62,649 nucleotides of DNA, taken from contig NZ_PVTJ01000016.1 of NCBI RefSeq assembly GCF_003002955.1, positions 1 to 62,649 of the forward strand, given 5' to 3'. The stretch is from Glycomyces artemisiae. GTDB lineage: Bacteria; Actinomycetota; Actinomycetes; Mycobacteriales; Micromonosporaceae. A program made the position numbers and the translations under genes. The notes below the pieces were generated by a model that had not been told where the DNA came from, searched no databases, and saw only the letters and a program-made list of their open reading frames with translations. Position 1 is the first letter of the stretch. Each line of letters starts with the position of its first letter. Shown one piece after another: positions 8,014 to 16,033 of the stretch.

Positions 8014-8832
8014 CTAGTAGTCGAGCAGCGGGAGGACGACGCCGGTGTAGGCGTCCTGCCCGGCGGCGTTCGGGTGGAACGACTCGACGTTGCCGGTGTA
8101 GCCGAGGATCCACGGGTCGGCCGAGCAGACGCCGTGGCCGTCGAAGGCGGCGCGCGGGTCGGCGAAGTCGAAGCCGTGGTCGGCCGCGACGGCCGCGGTG
8201 GTCTCGGAGAGGAGGTCGGCGGCGTCGTTCAGGAGCGCCTGCTCGGCCGGGGTGATCGCGAGCGCGCCCGCGCAGGCGGTCTCGGCGAAGAGGCGGGGGT
8301 TGCCCACGACGACGATGTCGGCGTCGGGGGCCTTGGTCTCGACCTGGGTGTAGAGGTCGTCGAGCTCGGCGGGGAGCGAGGTGGTGATGATGTTGCGCGC
8401 GTTGGCGATCGCGCTCTCGCACAGGGCCGTGTCGGTTCCGGCGCAGGCGCCGAGGACCGAGGAGAAGCCCGCGTCGTTGCCGCCGACGCCGATCGTGACG
8501 TGCTCGGTGTTGACCGGGCGGAGGTGGCCGAGCTGGTTGGCGACGACGTCCTCGACGCGGGCGCCCGAGCAGGCCTCGAACCAGAGGCGCTCGCCGAGGG
8601 CGGTGGCCGACTGGCTGGCGTAGGCGTTGGCGGAGCGGTAGCAGCCGTCGTCGGCGAGGTAGTCGCCGGCGCCGACGCCCGAGGCGTACGAGTCGCCGAG
8701 CGCCACGTACTGCTGGATCGTGATGTCGGCCGAGGCCGGGGCCGCGAGTCCGGCGACGCCGAGACCGGCGGCCGCGGCGACGGCGGCGATGCGGCCGAGC
8801 GCGCGGAGGGACTTGCCTTCCTTGAAGGACAC
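8014..8832 (-). CDS. Secreted SGNH/GDSL-family hydrolase, copy 2
   Basis: A 272-residue paralogue of the neighbouring hydrolase, with the same layout: signal peptide to about residue 36 (AAPASA), GDSYASG nucleophile block, GVGGND block and SFHPNAAGQ histidine block. The GTG at 8832 is chosen because AGGAGA lies seven bases upstream and a normal signal peptide follows; no ATG is available at a sensible place. The central part of the gene (about 8350-8500) is nearly identical in DNA to 7380-7530, while the N-terminal halves diverge, suggesting a tandem duplication followed by gene conversion. A LacI regulator with strong operators is divergent upstream and may control it. Confidence 0.91.
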   Translation of the reverse strand: MSFKEGKSLRALGRIAAVAAAAGLGVAGLAAPASADITIQQYVALGDSYASGVGAGDYLADDGCYRSANAYASQSATALGERLWFEACSGARVEDVVANQLGHLRPVNTEHVTIGVGGNDAGFSSVLGACAGTDTALCESAIANARNIITTSLPAELDDLYTQVETKAPDADIVVVGNPRLFAETACAGALAITPAEQALLNDAADLLSETTAAVAADHGFDFADPRAAFDGHGVCSADPWILGYTGNVESFHPNAAGQDAYTGVVLPLLDY

Positions 8833-8988
8833 AGGGTCTCCTAGTTGTCGACAGGGCCGGCGGGGCGCCGTTCGGACGGCCCCGCCGGAGGACCGCGTCA
8901 TTATAAGCAGTGAAGTCCATTGTGTCGCAATAGAAACGGTGTGTGATGTAGCGTCCGGGGAGCGGGGTCCGGACGCCGTCTCGATCTC

Positions 8989-9020
8989 GAAACGGTTTCC
9001 TGTCGCCGGAAACTGTTTCC
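8989..9020. promoter_or_regulatory. Two LacI-type operators
   Basis: Two odd-length palindromes of the same type lie 20 bp apart: GAAACGGTTTC (8989-8999) and GGAAACTGTTTCC (9008-9020, which extends to a 17-bp palindrome at 9006-9022). Both match the AAAC-N-GTTT core typical of LacI/GalR operators. A TATCAT element (9031-9036) and a third palindrome, CATGTCG/CGACATG (9034-9040 and 9046-9052), follow just before the LacI start. Autoregulation and control of the divergent SGNH gene are inferred. Confidence 0.7.
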
Positions 9021-9067
9021 GGCGGGCGGCTATCATGTCGGTACACGACATGGACGAGGTGCACCAC

Positions 9068-10105
9068 ATGAGCGATCCGGCCCGCCCGCGCGCGACGCTG
9101 TCCGAGGTCGCCGCGCGCGCCGGCGTCTCGAAGGCCACGGCCTCCAAGGTGCTCAACGCCCGGCCGGGCGTCGCCGAGGAGACGCGGCGGCTGGTGCGCG
9201 AGGCCATCGCCGAACTCGGGTACGTGCCGACCACGGGGCCGCGCGAGACGCCCGGCGGGCAGTCGATCCACGTCGTGTTCGACACGATCCTCAACATGTA
9301 CGCCGTCTACGTGCTCGACGGGATCATCAGCGGCGCACGGGATCTCGGCGTCGAGGTGGTCACCAGCTCCCTTGAGGAGGGCGGCCCGGGCCACCCGGTC
9401 CCGCTGGGCGCGGACCGCATCAAGGAGATCGCCGCGCAGGGCGCCGCGGGCCTGGTCGTGGTCACCGCCGAGCTCACGGCCGAGGAGATGACCGCCTGCG
9501 AGCAGGCCGACCTTCCGCTGGTCGTCATCGACCCCGCGAACCCCCTCGACGAGCGCGTCACCAGCCTCGGCGCCACCAACTGGGCCGGCGGCGTCCAGGC
9601 CACCCGCCACCTGCTCGACCTCGGCCACAGGCGGATCGGCTTCGCGGGCGGCCCCGTGCAGTCCGTCCCGGCCCGCGAGCGCCTCCACGGCTACCGCGAG
9701 GCCCTCGAATCCGCCGGCATCGACCTCGACCCGGCCCTCATGGGCTCGGGCAAGTTCGAGGAGTCCACCGGCGCCGTCCTCACCGACCGCATGCTCGACC
9801 TCGACGACCCCCCGACCGCGATCTTCGCCGCCAGCGACTCCATCGCGGTGGGCGTCCTCCGCAGCGCCCGCCGCCACGGCCTCGCCATCCCGGACGACCT
9901 CAGCGTCGTCGGCTTCGACGACACCTACAACGCAATGTGGATGGAGCCCCCGCTCACCACGGTCAAACAACCCCTGCGCCAAATGGGCCGCGTCGCGGCC
10001 CGCACGGTCATCGACCTCGCCGCAGGCAAAGTCCCCGACTCCCACCACGTCCAACTCGCGACCACGCTGGTCGTACGTGACTCAACGGCCCCGCTCCGCC
10101 ACTGA
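9068..10105 (+). CDS. LacI family transcriptional regulator
   Basis: A 345-residue LacI/GalR repressor. Residues 9-56 form the DNA-binding head (TLSEVAARAGVSKATASKVL plus the hinge helix). The rest is a periplasmic-binding-protein-like sugar sensor (the FASDSIAVGVL and LSVVGFDDTY blocks are typical). The hinge region reads TASKVLN, matching the family consensus. Strong LacI-type palindromes sit immediately upstream. Sugar ligand is unknown; neighbouring secreted hydrolases suggest a plant-derived oligosaccharide. The start is the ATG at 9068; an upstream in-frame ATG would add residues before the conserved head. Confidence 0.92.
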   Translation: MSDPARPRATLSEVAARAGVSKATASKVLNARPGVAEETRRLVREAIAELGYVPTTGPRETPGGQSIHVVFDTILNMYAVYVLDGIISGARDLGVEVVTSSLEEGGPGHPVPLGADRIKEIAAQGAAGLVVVTAELTAEEMTACEQADLPLVVIDPANPLDERVTSLGATNWAGGVQATRHLLDLGHRRIGFAGGPVQSVPARERLHGYREALESAGIDLDPALMGSGKFEESTGAVLTDRMLDLDDPPTAIFAASDSIAVGVLRSARRHGLAIPDDLSVVGFDDTYNAMWMEPPLTTVKQPLRQMGRVAARTVIDLAAGKVPDSHHVQLATTLVVRDSTAPLRH

Positions 10106-10275
10106 TCAGCGCGCAGCGCACAGCCCGCGACCACGCGTCGGAAGCCGTCTCCGTCCATCCCGCCCCGCTGCGCAGGGTCCGACCGCTCTTTCCCGCTGCC
10201 GGTCGAGCCGGCACCCCTTCGCAGGCGCGCCGCCCCTCGGCCACGCGGCTCGCGGCGCATCGGCCGCCGAGAGCG

Positions 10276-10734
10276 CTAATCGCCGTAGGACTCCTCAAGG
10301 GCGCGCTCGTATGCCACGAGCGTCTCCACGAACACGACCCGCTCCGTCTCGGTCAGCGGCGTCAGCGCCTTCCGCCAGGCGGCGGCGCTCCCTGCGAGCC
10401 ACGCCTCGATGTCCGGGCGCATCTCGTCGGAGATCGAGACGATCCGCCGACGGCGGTCGGCGTCGTCCTCGCGGCGTTCGAGCACGCCCTTCCGGCTGAG
10501 CTCCCCCACCATCAGACTCACGGTCGTGGGCGCGACTTCGAGCCGGGCGGCCAGGTCGTTCACCGTCGCGGCCCCGTCGAAGAGCAGCAGCGCGAGCAAC
10601 GAGAGGTGGCGCGGGCTCAGGTCGAGCGAGCGCACCTTCTCCGGCACCGGCAGCCGTTTCGCGCGTCCGACCATACGCGGCATGAGAAGCAGCAGTTCCC
10701 GGATCGCGTCGTCGACGCCCCAGCGAGCGGCCAC
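10276..10734 (-). CDS. MarR family transcriptional regulator
   Basis: A 152-residue MarR repressor with a central winged helix (LSLLALLLFDGAATVNDLAARL, then VAPTTVSLMVGEL) and the wing arginine cluster (DDADRRRRIV). It starts at a GTG (10734). It is divergent from an NmrA-type oxidoreductase, and the shared intergenic region contains three palindromic operators of one type, so it almost certainly represses both itself and that oxidoreductase. MarR/NmrA pairs often respond to electrophiles or phenolics; the ligand here is unknown. Confidence 0.92.
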   Translation of the reverse strand: MAARWGVDDAIRELLLLMPRMVGRAKRLPVPEKVRSLDLSPRHLSLLALLLFDGAATVNDLAARLEVAPTTVSLMVGELSRKGVLERREDDADRRRRIVSISDEMRPDIEAWLAGSAAAWRKALTPLTETERVVFVETLVAYERALEESYGD

Positions 10735-10768
10735 GGTCGCACCCCCAAATCTCCCTCATCACCAAATT

Positions 10769-10848
10769 ATCTTTGCTTTCAAAGCAAAGATGTATTACCT
10801 TTGACTTCAAAGCAAAGAGATTCCACTTTTGCTTTGAAAGCAAAAGTG
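10769..10848. promoter_or_regulatory. Array of three MarR operators with 28-bp spacing
   Basis: Site 1 pairs ATCTTTGCTTT (10769-10779) with AAAGCAAAGAT (10781-10791) around C10780. Site 2 is degenerate: CTTTGACTT (10799-10807) against AAAGCAAAG (10809-10817) around C10808. Site 3 pairs CACTTTTGCTTT (10824-10835) with AAAGCAAAAGTG (10837-10848) around G10836. Centres are exactly 28 bp apart. The array fills the 186-bp gap between the divergent MarR and NmrA genes and must overlap their promoters. Confidence 0.85.
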
Positions 10849-10920
10849 TTCCACCCGCATGGTACGCGCGGGCGCGCCCTGCGCCCGGCGTTCGCATGCC
10901 CGAAACCAGGAGCGACACCC

Positions 10921-11778
10921 ATGACCAACCTCGACGGCCCGATCCTCGTGACCGGCGCGCGCGGCAACATCGGCTCGCGCGTCGCGAAGGCCCTCGCCGC
11001 AACCGGACACGCCGTCAGGGCCTCCGCCCGCGACCTCACCGGCCTCGCGGTTCCCGAAGGGGCCGAAGCGGTCGCACTCGACCTCACCGACCCGTCCGGT
11101 GCGGCGGCCGCGCTCGACGGCGTGCGCACCGTCTTCCTGTATCCGACGCGCGGCGACCTCGGCGACTTCCTCGAAGCCGCCGTCAAAGCCGGGGTCGAGC
11201 ACGCGGTCCTGCTCTCCTCCCCCGCCGCGTACGACCCGGTCGAGCACGCCGGGCCGATCGGCGCCGCGCACCAGGCCGCCGAGGCCGCCGTGCGGGAATC
11301 GGGCCTCGCGCACACCGTGCTCTACCCGTCCTGGCTGGGCAGCAACGTCTTCCGCGACTGGGCCGCGCAGGTCCGCGCCGGGCGGGTCTCGATCGCGTTC
11401 CCCGAGTGGCGGATCAATCCGATCCACCTCGGCGACGTCGCCGAAGTCGCCGCCGACCTGCTGACCCGCACGCAGTTCCGCGGGCGCAGCCTCGTCATCA
11501 CCGGCCCCGAGTCGCTGTCGCAGCGCGAAGTCGTGGCCGCCATCGCCGCTGAGCTCGGACGGCCGGTGGAGGTCGAGGAGCTCACGCGGGAGCAGGCGCT
11601 CGCCGGACGGCCCGAGTGGTTCCCGGAGGCGATGTTCGACTCGCTGCTGGGCGTCGCGGCGAACCTCGGCGACACCCCGGCGACGGTGAACAACAACGTC
11701 GAACGCGTCCTCGGCCGTCCCGCGCGCACCTTCGCGCAGTGGCTCCACGACGAGCGCGCCGCGTTCGAACTGGAGTAA
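10921..11778 (+). CDS. NmrA-like NAD(P)-binding oxidoreductase
   Basis: A 285-residue atypical SDR of the NmrA/QOR2 group. The dinucleotide-binding motif is VTGARGNIGSRV near residue 10, and a long C-terminal region (INPIHLGDVAEVAADLL and onward) matches the family substrate/effector domain. The canonical YxxxK is not conserved, as expected in this group. It is probably cytosolic; members reduce quinones or sense the NADP(H) ratio. An AGGAG site precedes the ATG at 10921. The gene is divergent from, and probably repressed by, the MarR regulator through the operator array. Confidence 0.88.
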   Translation: MTNLDGPILVTGARGNIGSRVAKALAATGHAVRASARDLTGLAVPEGAEAVALDLTDPSGAAAALDGVRTVFLYPTRGDLGDFLEAAVKAGVEHAVLLSSPAAYDPVEHAGPIGAAHQAAEAAVRESGLAHTVLYPSWLGSNVFRDWAAQVRAGRVSIAFPEWRINPIHLGDVAEVAADLLTRTQFRGRSLVITGPESLSQREVVAAIAAELGRPVEVEELTREQALAGRPEWFPEAMFDSLLGVAANLGDTPATVNNNVERVLGRPARTFAQWLHDERAAFELE

Positions 11779-11849
11779 CGAGCCGCGGCGCGCACCGGCT
11801 TCCTTCGATCCGAGCATCGGGCCGGGGCCGGGCGGAATCTCAGCGGGGA

Positions 11850-11877
11850 TTGACTTCCTTCGATCGGACTCTACGAT
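11850..11877 (+). promoter_or_regulatory. Sigma-70-like promoter, probably leaderless
   Basis: TTGACT (11850-11855), a 16-bp spacer and TACGAT (11872-11877) place transcription start at about 11884, the ATG of the SRPBCC gene. The 12-mer CTTCCTTCGATC occurs at 11799-11810 and again at 11854-11865 within the promoter, 55 bp apart, and could be an activator or repressor site. Confidence 0.6.
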
Positions 11878-11883
11878 GTGGAG

Positions 11884-12306
11884 ATGATCCTGGTCGAACG
11901 TGAGATCCGCACGGCCCCTGCCGAAGTGTGGGCCGTCATGAGCGAGCTCGACCGCTGGGCCGAGCTCCTGCCCACGGTCAGCGGCGTCGAACGCCTCGGC
12001 GACCCCGGCCCGATCGCCGTCGGCGCCCGGTTCCGCGTGGCCCAGCCGGGCCTGGCGACCGCCGTCTACAAGGTCACCGACTGGCGGCCCGGCGAAGGGT
12101 TCACGTGGGTCGCGTCGTCGGGAGGCGTGCGGACCGAGGCGGTGCACGAGGCGCGCGCCGACGGTGAGGGCCGCACGCGGCTCGCCCTCGGCATCACCTG
12201 GTCGGGCCCCGGCGCCTGGGTCGCGCGGGTCCTGTTCTCCGGCAAGGCCCGCCGCTACATGGCCCAAGAGGCCGAGGCGTTCGCGGCGCTCGCCGAAGGC
12301 CGCTGA
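11884..12306 (+). CDS. SRPBCC family protein (polyketide cyclase/START-like)
   Basis: A 140-residue START/Bet v1-like protein. It begins with the typical edge strand MILVEREIRTAPAEVWAVMS, followed by the helix-strand pattern of a ligand-binding cavity and a C-terminal long helix (ARRYMAQEAEAFAALAE). Family members bind hydrophobic ligands or catalyse aromatase/cyclase steps; no biosynthetic context supports a specific role. The ATG at 11884 is preferred over a GTG at 11878 because the -10 box ends at 11877, which would make the GTG untranscribed. Confidence 0.85.
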   Translation: MILVEREIRTAPAEVWAVMSELDRWAELLPTVSGVERLGDPGPIAVGARFRVAQPGLATAVYKVTDWRPGEGFTWVASSGGVRTEAVHEARADGEGRTRLALGITWSGPGAWVARVLFSGKARRYMAQEAEAFAALAEGR

Positions 12307-12413
12307 CCCAGGTCAGAGTCCGAAGCGCGGGCTATTCCGTGCGGGCGCGGGACAGACTGCGGCCGAACCGGATCGCCCGTTCACACCCGCCACGCCCCCG
12401 ACTCGGATTGCGA

Positions 12414-13694
12414 TCAGGGCCGCTTCAAGAACAGCCCGAGCACCACCGCGGCAACCGGCACGACGCACAGCACGGTGAACACCCCTTCGGGCCCGCGCGC
12501 CTCGGCGATCAGGCCGTACGCGGGCGCGAACAGGCCGCCGACGCTCATCGCCAGCCCCAGCGTCACCCCGGCGGCGGTCCCCGGCCGGGTCGGCAGGTAG
12601 TCCTGCGCGAGCTTCACGAGCACCGCGAACGGGATGTTGATCGCGATCCCCACGGCCAGCGCCACCCCAAGCGCGGCGTACTGGTCGGGCACGACGCGCA
12701 GCACGATCAGCAGCGGGATGATGAGCACCCCGCCGATCCTGGTGGTGCGCACGGCCCCGAACCGGTCGGCCAGCCGCCCGCCCAGCAGCGTCCCGATGAC
12801 GCTTCCGAGCATGAACCCGGCCAGCGCGATCCCGGCGACGGCGTGGCCGGAGCCGAGGTGGCGGATCCAGTACAGCTCGATGAACGTGATGATCCCGACC
12901 CACAGCAGTGAGCGCACCACCTCGATCCCCGTGAGGACCGCGAACGGCCCCCACCGGTCGGCGCCTTCCCGCGGTTCGGCCGCGCTTACGGCCGCGCGGG
13001 TGTGCTTGCGCAGCATCACGAACGCGATGAGCACCGCGGGCGGGATGAACAGCGCGGTCGCGCCCACGCCCATCGCCATGAGCGCCGGTGTCGCGAGCAC
13101 GGGCGCCAGGAAGAACCCGACGCTGCCGCCCGCGGCGAAGACGCTCATCGCGGCGGCGCTGTCCCCGGCGGTCTCGCGTGCGCCCTTCCCGGCGGCCGGG
13201 TGGAACATGGCGACCCCCAGGCCGGACAGGAAGATCAGTGCGAGCACCAGCGGGTAGGGCCCGGCGATGCCGGCCAGCCCGAGGCCGATCCCGGCGAGTG
13301 CGACCCCGGCGGGGGCGAACCAGTCCAGGCGTCGCCGGTCTACGGCGAGGCCGATGAACGGCTGCGGGATCGAGCTGCCGAGCGCAGCGGCGAGCGTGAG
13401 CCCGGTGGCGGCGACGTACCCGTAGCCGCGGTCGAGGACGAAGTACGGCACGACCGCGGGGACGAGCCCCTGGTACATGTCGTCGACCGCGTGGGCGGTG
13501 CCCCACAGCCACATGCGGCGCAATGGCGAAGCCGGTGCGTCCCTGGCTCGGTGTTCCTGAGGCGCCTCCTCTCTGCCCGATGGCGGTTGCGGCGGCGGTG
13601 CGTCCGCGGTCTGGTGCGGTGCGCCGTCGTCCGGCGGTCCGGCCACGGTAGCCGCGGGTACCTGAAGGGGACCTGAAGGCGTGGTCTGGGTCAT
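12414..13694 (-). CDS. MFS transporter, Fsr (fosmidomycin-resistance)-like
   Basis: A 426-residue major facilitator superfamily exporter with about 12 membrane segments after a long, proline-rich cytoplasmic N-terminus (residues 1-58). The first helix motif AHAVDDMYQGLVPAVVPYFV is characteristic of the Fsr/YnfM-like group. The loop motif after helix 2 (DRRRLDW) is a variant of the MFS signature. Drug efflux is inferred from the group. The ATG at 13694 has AAGGAGC upstream. An AraC regulator is divergent across 75 bp, the NimT/NimR-like arrangement of an inducible exporter. Confidence 0.88.
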   Translation of the reverse strand: MTQTTPSGPLQVPAATVAGPPDDGAPHQTADAPPPQPPSGREEAPQEHRARDAPASPLRRMWLWGTAHAVDDMYQGLVPAVVPYFVLDRGYGYVAATGLTLAAALGSSIPQPFIGLAVDRRRLDWFAPAGVALAGIGLGLAGIAGPYPLVLALIFLSGLGVAMFHPAAGKGARETAGDSAAAMSVFAAGGSVGFFLAPVLATPALMAMGVGATALFIPPAVLIAFVMLRKHTRAAVSAAEPREGADRWGPFAVLTGIEVVRSLLWVGIITFIELYWIRHLGSGHAVAGIALAGFMLGSVIGTLLGGRLADRFGAVRTTRIGGVLIIPLLIVLRVVPDQYAALGVALAVGIAINIPFAVLVKLAQDYLPTRPGTAAGVTLGLAMSVGGLFAPAYGLIAEARGPEGVFTVLCVVPVAAVVLGLFLKRP

Positions 13695-13769
13695 GTCGGT
13701 GCTCCTTGTCCGTTCGGATCAAGGATTCCGAGGCCGCTGGGGCTCCGGCTAACGGTATTCTGCCGAATT

Positions 13770-14528
13770 ATGTCGACAGACGGTCAGGTGATTCCGAGTT
13801 CGCCGATCCGGATGCTCTCGCACCAGGAGCGCATCGACTGGCACCGGCACACCGGCCACCAGCTGATTTATCCGAGACGCGGGGTGCTGCGGGTGTTCAC
13901 GGCGGCCGGGGTGTGGGTGGTGCCGCCGTCGCAGGGCGCGTGGATGCCCGCGGGCACCGCGCATTCGCACCGGGCGTTCGGGGCGACGGAGATGCGGGCG
14001 ATCCTGTTCGATGTGGATGGTGAGGGTCCGTTCCCGCAGCGGCCCACGGTCCTGGCGTTCACGCCGCTGCTGCGGGAGGCGGTGACGGCGCTGACCGACG
14101 ACGCCGCGATGGCGCCCGACGTGCGGAGCCGGCTCGCCCGCGTCGTCCTGGATTTGCTGCGCAGTGTCGAAGCGCCGCAGCGGTTCCTGCCCGCGCTGGA
14201 GGACCCGCGGCTGCGGGAGGTCGTGGCGCTGCTGGAGGAGGACCCGGCGGACCGGCGCACGCTCGCGCAGCTGGGCGCGGCGGTGGGGGCGTCGGAGCGG
14301 ACGCTGAGCCGCCTGTTCCGGGAGGAGGCGGGGATGACGTTCGCGCAGTGGCGGGGCCAGTTCCGGCTCCACCACGCGCTGGTGCTCCTCGCGAGCGGGC
14401 AGCAGGTCACACGGATCGCGGGGGCGTGCGGGTACGCGAGCCCGAGCGCGTTCATCGGGGCGTTCCGGGCGTCGTTCGGGACGACGCCGGGCGAGTACCT
14501 GCGGCGGGAGCCGGACCTGCGGATCTGA
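13770..14528 (+). CDS. AraC family transcriptional regulator
   Basis: A 252-residue regulator with an N-terminal cupin-like sensor (DWHRHTGHQLIYPRRGVLRV, residues about 23-75) and a C-terminal double helix-turn-helix AraC domain (about residues 150-250; second HTH QVTRIAGACGYASPSAFIGA). The pattern resembles NimR/YdiP-type regulators that control a divergent MFS exporter, matching the neighbour here. The ATG at 13770 is preceded by a -10-like TATTCT close to the start, consistent with a leaderless or very short leader. Confidence 0.9.
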   Translation: MSTDGQVIPSSPIRMLSHQERIDWHRHTGHQLIYPRRGVLRVFTAAGVWVVPPSQGAWMPAGTAHSHRAFGATEMRAILFDVDGEGPFPQRPTVLAFTPLLREAVTALTDDAAMAPDVRSRLARVVLDLLRSVEAPQRFLPALEDPRLREVVALLEEDPADRRTLAQLGAAVGASERTLSRLFREEAGMTFAQWRGQFRLHHALVLLASGQQVTRIAGACGYASPSAFIGAFRASFGTTPGEYLRREPDLRI

Positions 14529-14570
14529 AGCGGGACGTGTGTCGGCCGTCTCCGGTTTCTCGGCTTGCGG

Positions 14571-14585
14571 TTGACGTAACGTCAA
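14571..14585. promoter_or_regulatory. MerR-type palindromic operator
   Basis: TTGACGT and ACGTCAA flank a central A as a perfect 15-bp palindrome, 30 bp upstream of the MerR start, and the left arm doubles as a -35-like TTGACG. This is the expected position for a MerR-family activator site between -35 and -10. Confidence 0.65.
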
Positions 14586-14615
14586 GCCGTACCTTCGATT
14601 CCGAAGGAGGCCGAC

Positions 14616-15374
14616 ATGCGCACATGGACCACGACCGAGGTCACCCGCCTCACGGGCGTGACCTCGCGGACGCTGCGCCACTACGACGCGATCGGCATCC
14701 TCGAACCGGTGGCGACCGGCCACGGCGGCCTACGCCGCTACGGCGAGGCCGAACTGCTGCGGCTCCAGCGGATCCTGCTGCTCAAGCGTCTCGGACTGCG
14801 CCTCGACGTGATCGCCGAGATCGTCGACGGGGCGCTCCCCGAAGCGGACGCGCTCAAGCGCCATGCCGAGCAGCTCGACGAGGAGCGCGAGCGCCTCGAC
14901 CGCCTGGCCGACACGGTCGCCGCCACCATCCGCCAACTCGAAGGAGACCAGACCATGACACCCGAGACCTGGTTCGACGGCCTCGACGCCGGCAAGCAGG
15001 CCGAATACGAGGCCGAGGCGCGCCGCCGCTGGGGCGACGCGGCCGTCGACGCGAGCGACACCGCCGTCAGGGCGATGCCCGAAGCGGAACGCCGCGCGAT
15101 CCCCGCCAAGTTCGACGAACTCCACCGCCGCCTCGCCGCGCTCAAGGAGGCCGGCGAACCCGCCGACTCGGCCGCCGTCCAGGCCGTCGTCGCCGACCAC
15201 TACGCGTTCATCGCCAAGCTCTGGGGCACGGCCCCCACTGCCGAGGCGTACTCCGGTCTGGCGGCGCTCTACACCGACGACCCGGCGTTCGCCGCCACCT
15301 ACGACGCCGTCGCCGAGGGCCTCGCGACCTACCTCCGCGCGGGCATGGACGCCTACGCGGCCGCGAGCCTGTAG
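14616..15374 (+). CDS. MerR family regulator with TipAS-like antibiotic-binding domain
   Basis: A 252-residue TipAL-like regulator. Residues 1-70 form the MerR winged helix (WTTTEVTRLTGVTSRTLRHY), residues 75-112 a dimerising coiled coil (EADALKRHAEQLDEERERL), and residues 114-252 a helical TipAS-type domain that in TipA binds thiopeptide antibiotics. An internal ATG at 14955 after GGAGACC could give a separate TipAS-like ligand-binding protein, as happens in Streptomyces tipA. The AAGGAGG site before 14616 is excellent. The upstream palindrome supports autoregulation. Confidence 0.92.
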   Translation: MRTWTTTEVTRLTGVTSRTLRHYDAIGILEPVATGHGGLRRYGEAELLRLQRILLLKRLGLRLDVIAEIVDGALPEADALKRHAEQLDEERERLDRLADTVAATIRQLEGDQTMTPETWFDGLDAGKQAEYEAEARRRWGDAAVDASDTAVRAMPEAERRAIPAKFDELHRRLAALKEAGEPADSAAVQAVVADHYAFIAKLWGTAPTAEAYSGLAALYTDDPAFAATYDAVAEGLATYLRAGMDAYAAASL

Positions 15375-15445
15375 GCACCGATGAATCGGAGCGCGCTCCG
15401 TCGTCACTACCGGTGCAGACCGAGCGAACTGAGGAGCGAGCGCAC

Positions 15446-16033
15446 ATGACCGGACCCGATGCCGATTTCAAGACCGTGACCGACCTGGTGGCCGGCCTCC
15501 TTGCGGGCGTGGACGACGAGCAGTTGGCGGCGTCCACGCCCTGCGGGGAGTACCGGGTGGGCCAGGTCGTCAACCACTTCCTCGGCCTGACGCTGGCCTT
15601 CACGGCCGCGGCCCGCGGCGAGCGCGGGCCGTACAACGACGCCCCGCCCGAAACGCCCGCGCCGACGCCGCCCGCGGAATGGCGCGCCCGGCTGGCGGAG
15701 CAGCTCGACACGCTGGCCGCGGCCTGGGCCGAGCCTGCCGCTTGGGAGGGCGACGCGACCGCCGGGGGCGTCACGTTCCCCGCCGCGATCATGGGCCTCG
15801 TGGGCCTCAACGAGGTCGCGATCCACGGCTGGGACCTCGCCAAGGCCACGGACCAGCCCTACGACCTCGACCCGGCCACCATCGAAATCCTCACCACCTT
15901 CGTCGCCCAGGACGCCGACGACCAGGAGGCCCGCGACGGCATCTACGCCCCGCCCGTCGACCCCGCCCCCGACGCCACCCCGCAGGACCGCCTCATAGCC
16001 CTCACCGGCCGGAACCCTGAGTGGCGCCGGTAG
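15446..16033 (+). CDS. TIGR03086 family metal-binding protein (maleylpyruvate isomerase/DinB-like)
   Basis: A 195-residue four-helix protein of the DinB/mycothiol-dependent maleylpyruvate isomerase superfamily. Visible marks are TPCGEYRVGQVVNHFLG with the first metal histidine (about residue 48) and NEVAIHGWDLAKATDQPYDL with the second histidine region (about residue 128). Members are thought to use mycothiol and a divalent metal; the substrate is unknown. GAGGAGCGAG precedes the ATG at 15446. The 3' end overlaps the convergent exonuclease gene by 32 bp (16002-16033). Confidence 0.87.
   Translation: MTGPDADFKTVTDLVAGLLAGVDDEQLAASTPCGEYRVGQVVNHFLGLTLAFTAAARGERGPYNDAPPETPAPTPPAEWRARLAEQLDTLAAAWAEPAAWEGDATAGGVTFPAAIMGLVGLNEVAIHGWDLAKATDQPYDLDPATIEILTTFVAQDADDQEARDGIYAPPVDPAPDATPQDRLIALTGRNPEWRR

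Noticed and set aside
6448..8844. Long plus-strand open frame over the YchJ and SGNH genes
   Set aside because: Low-complexity Gly/Val/Arg/Asp-rich translation without motif or ribosome site; both SGNH genes on the other strand have signal peptides, catalytic blocks and terminators.
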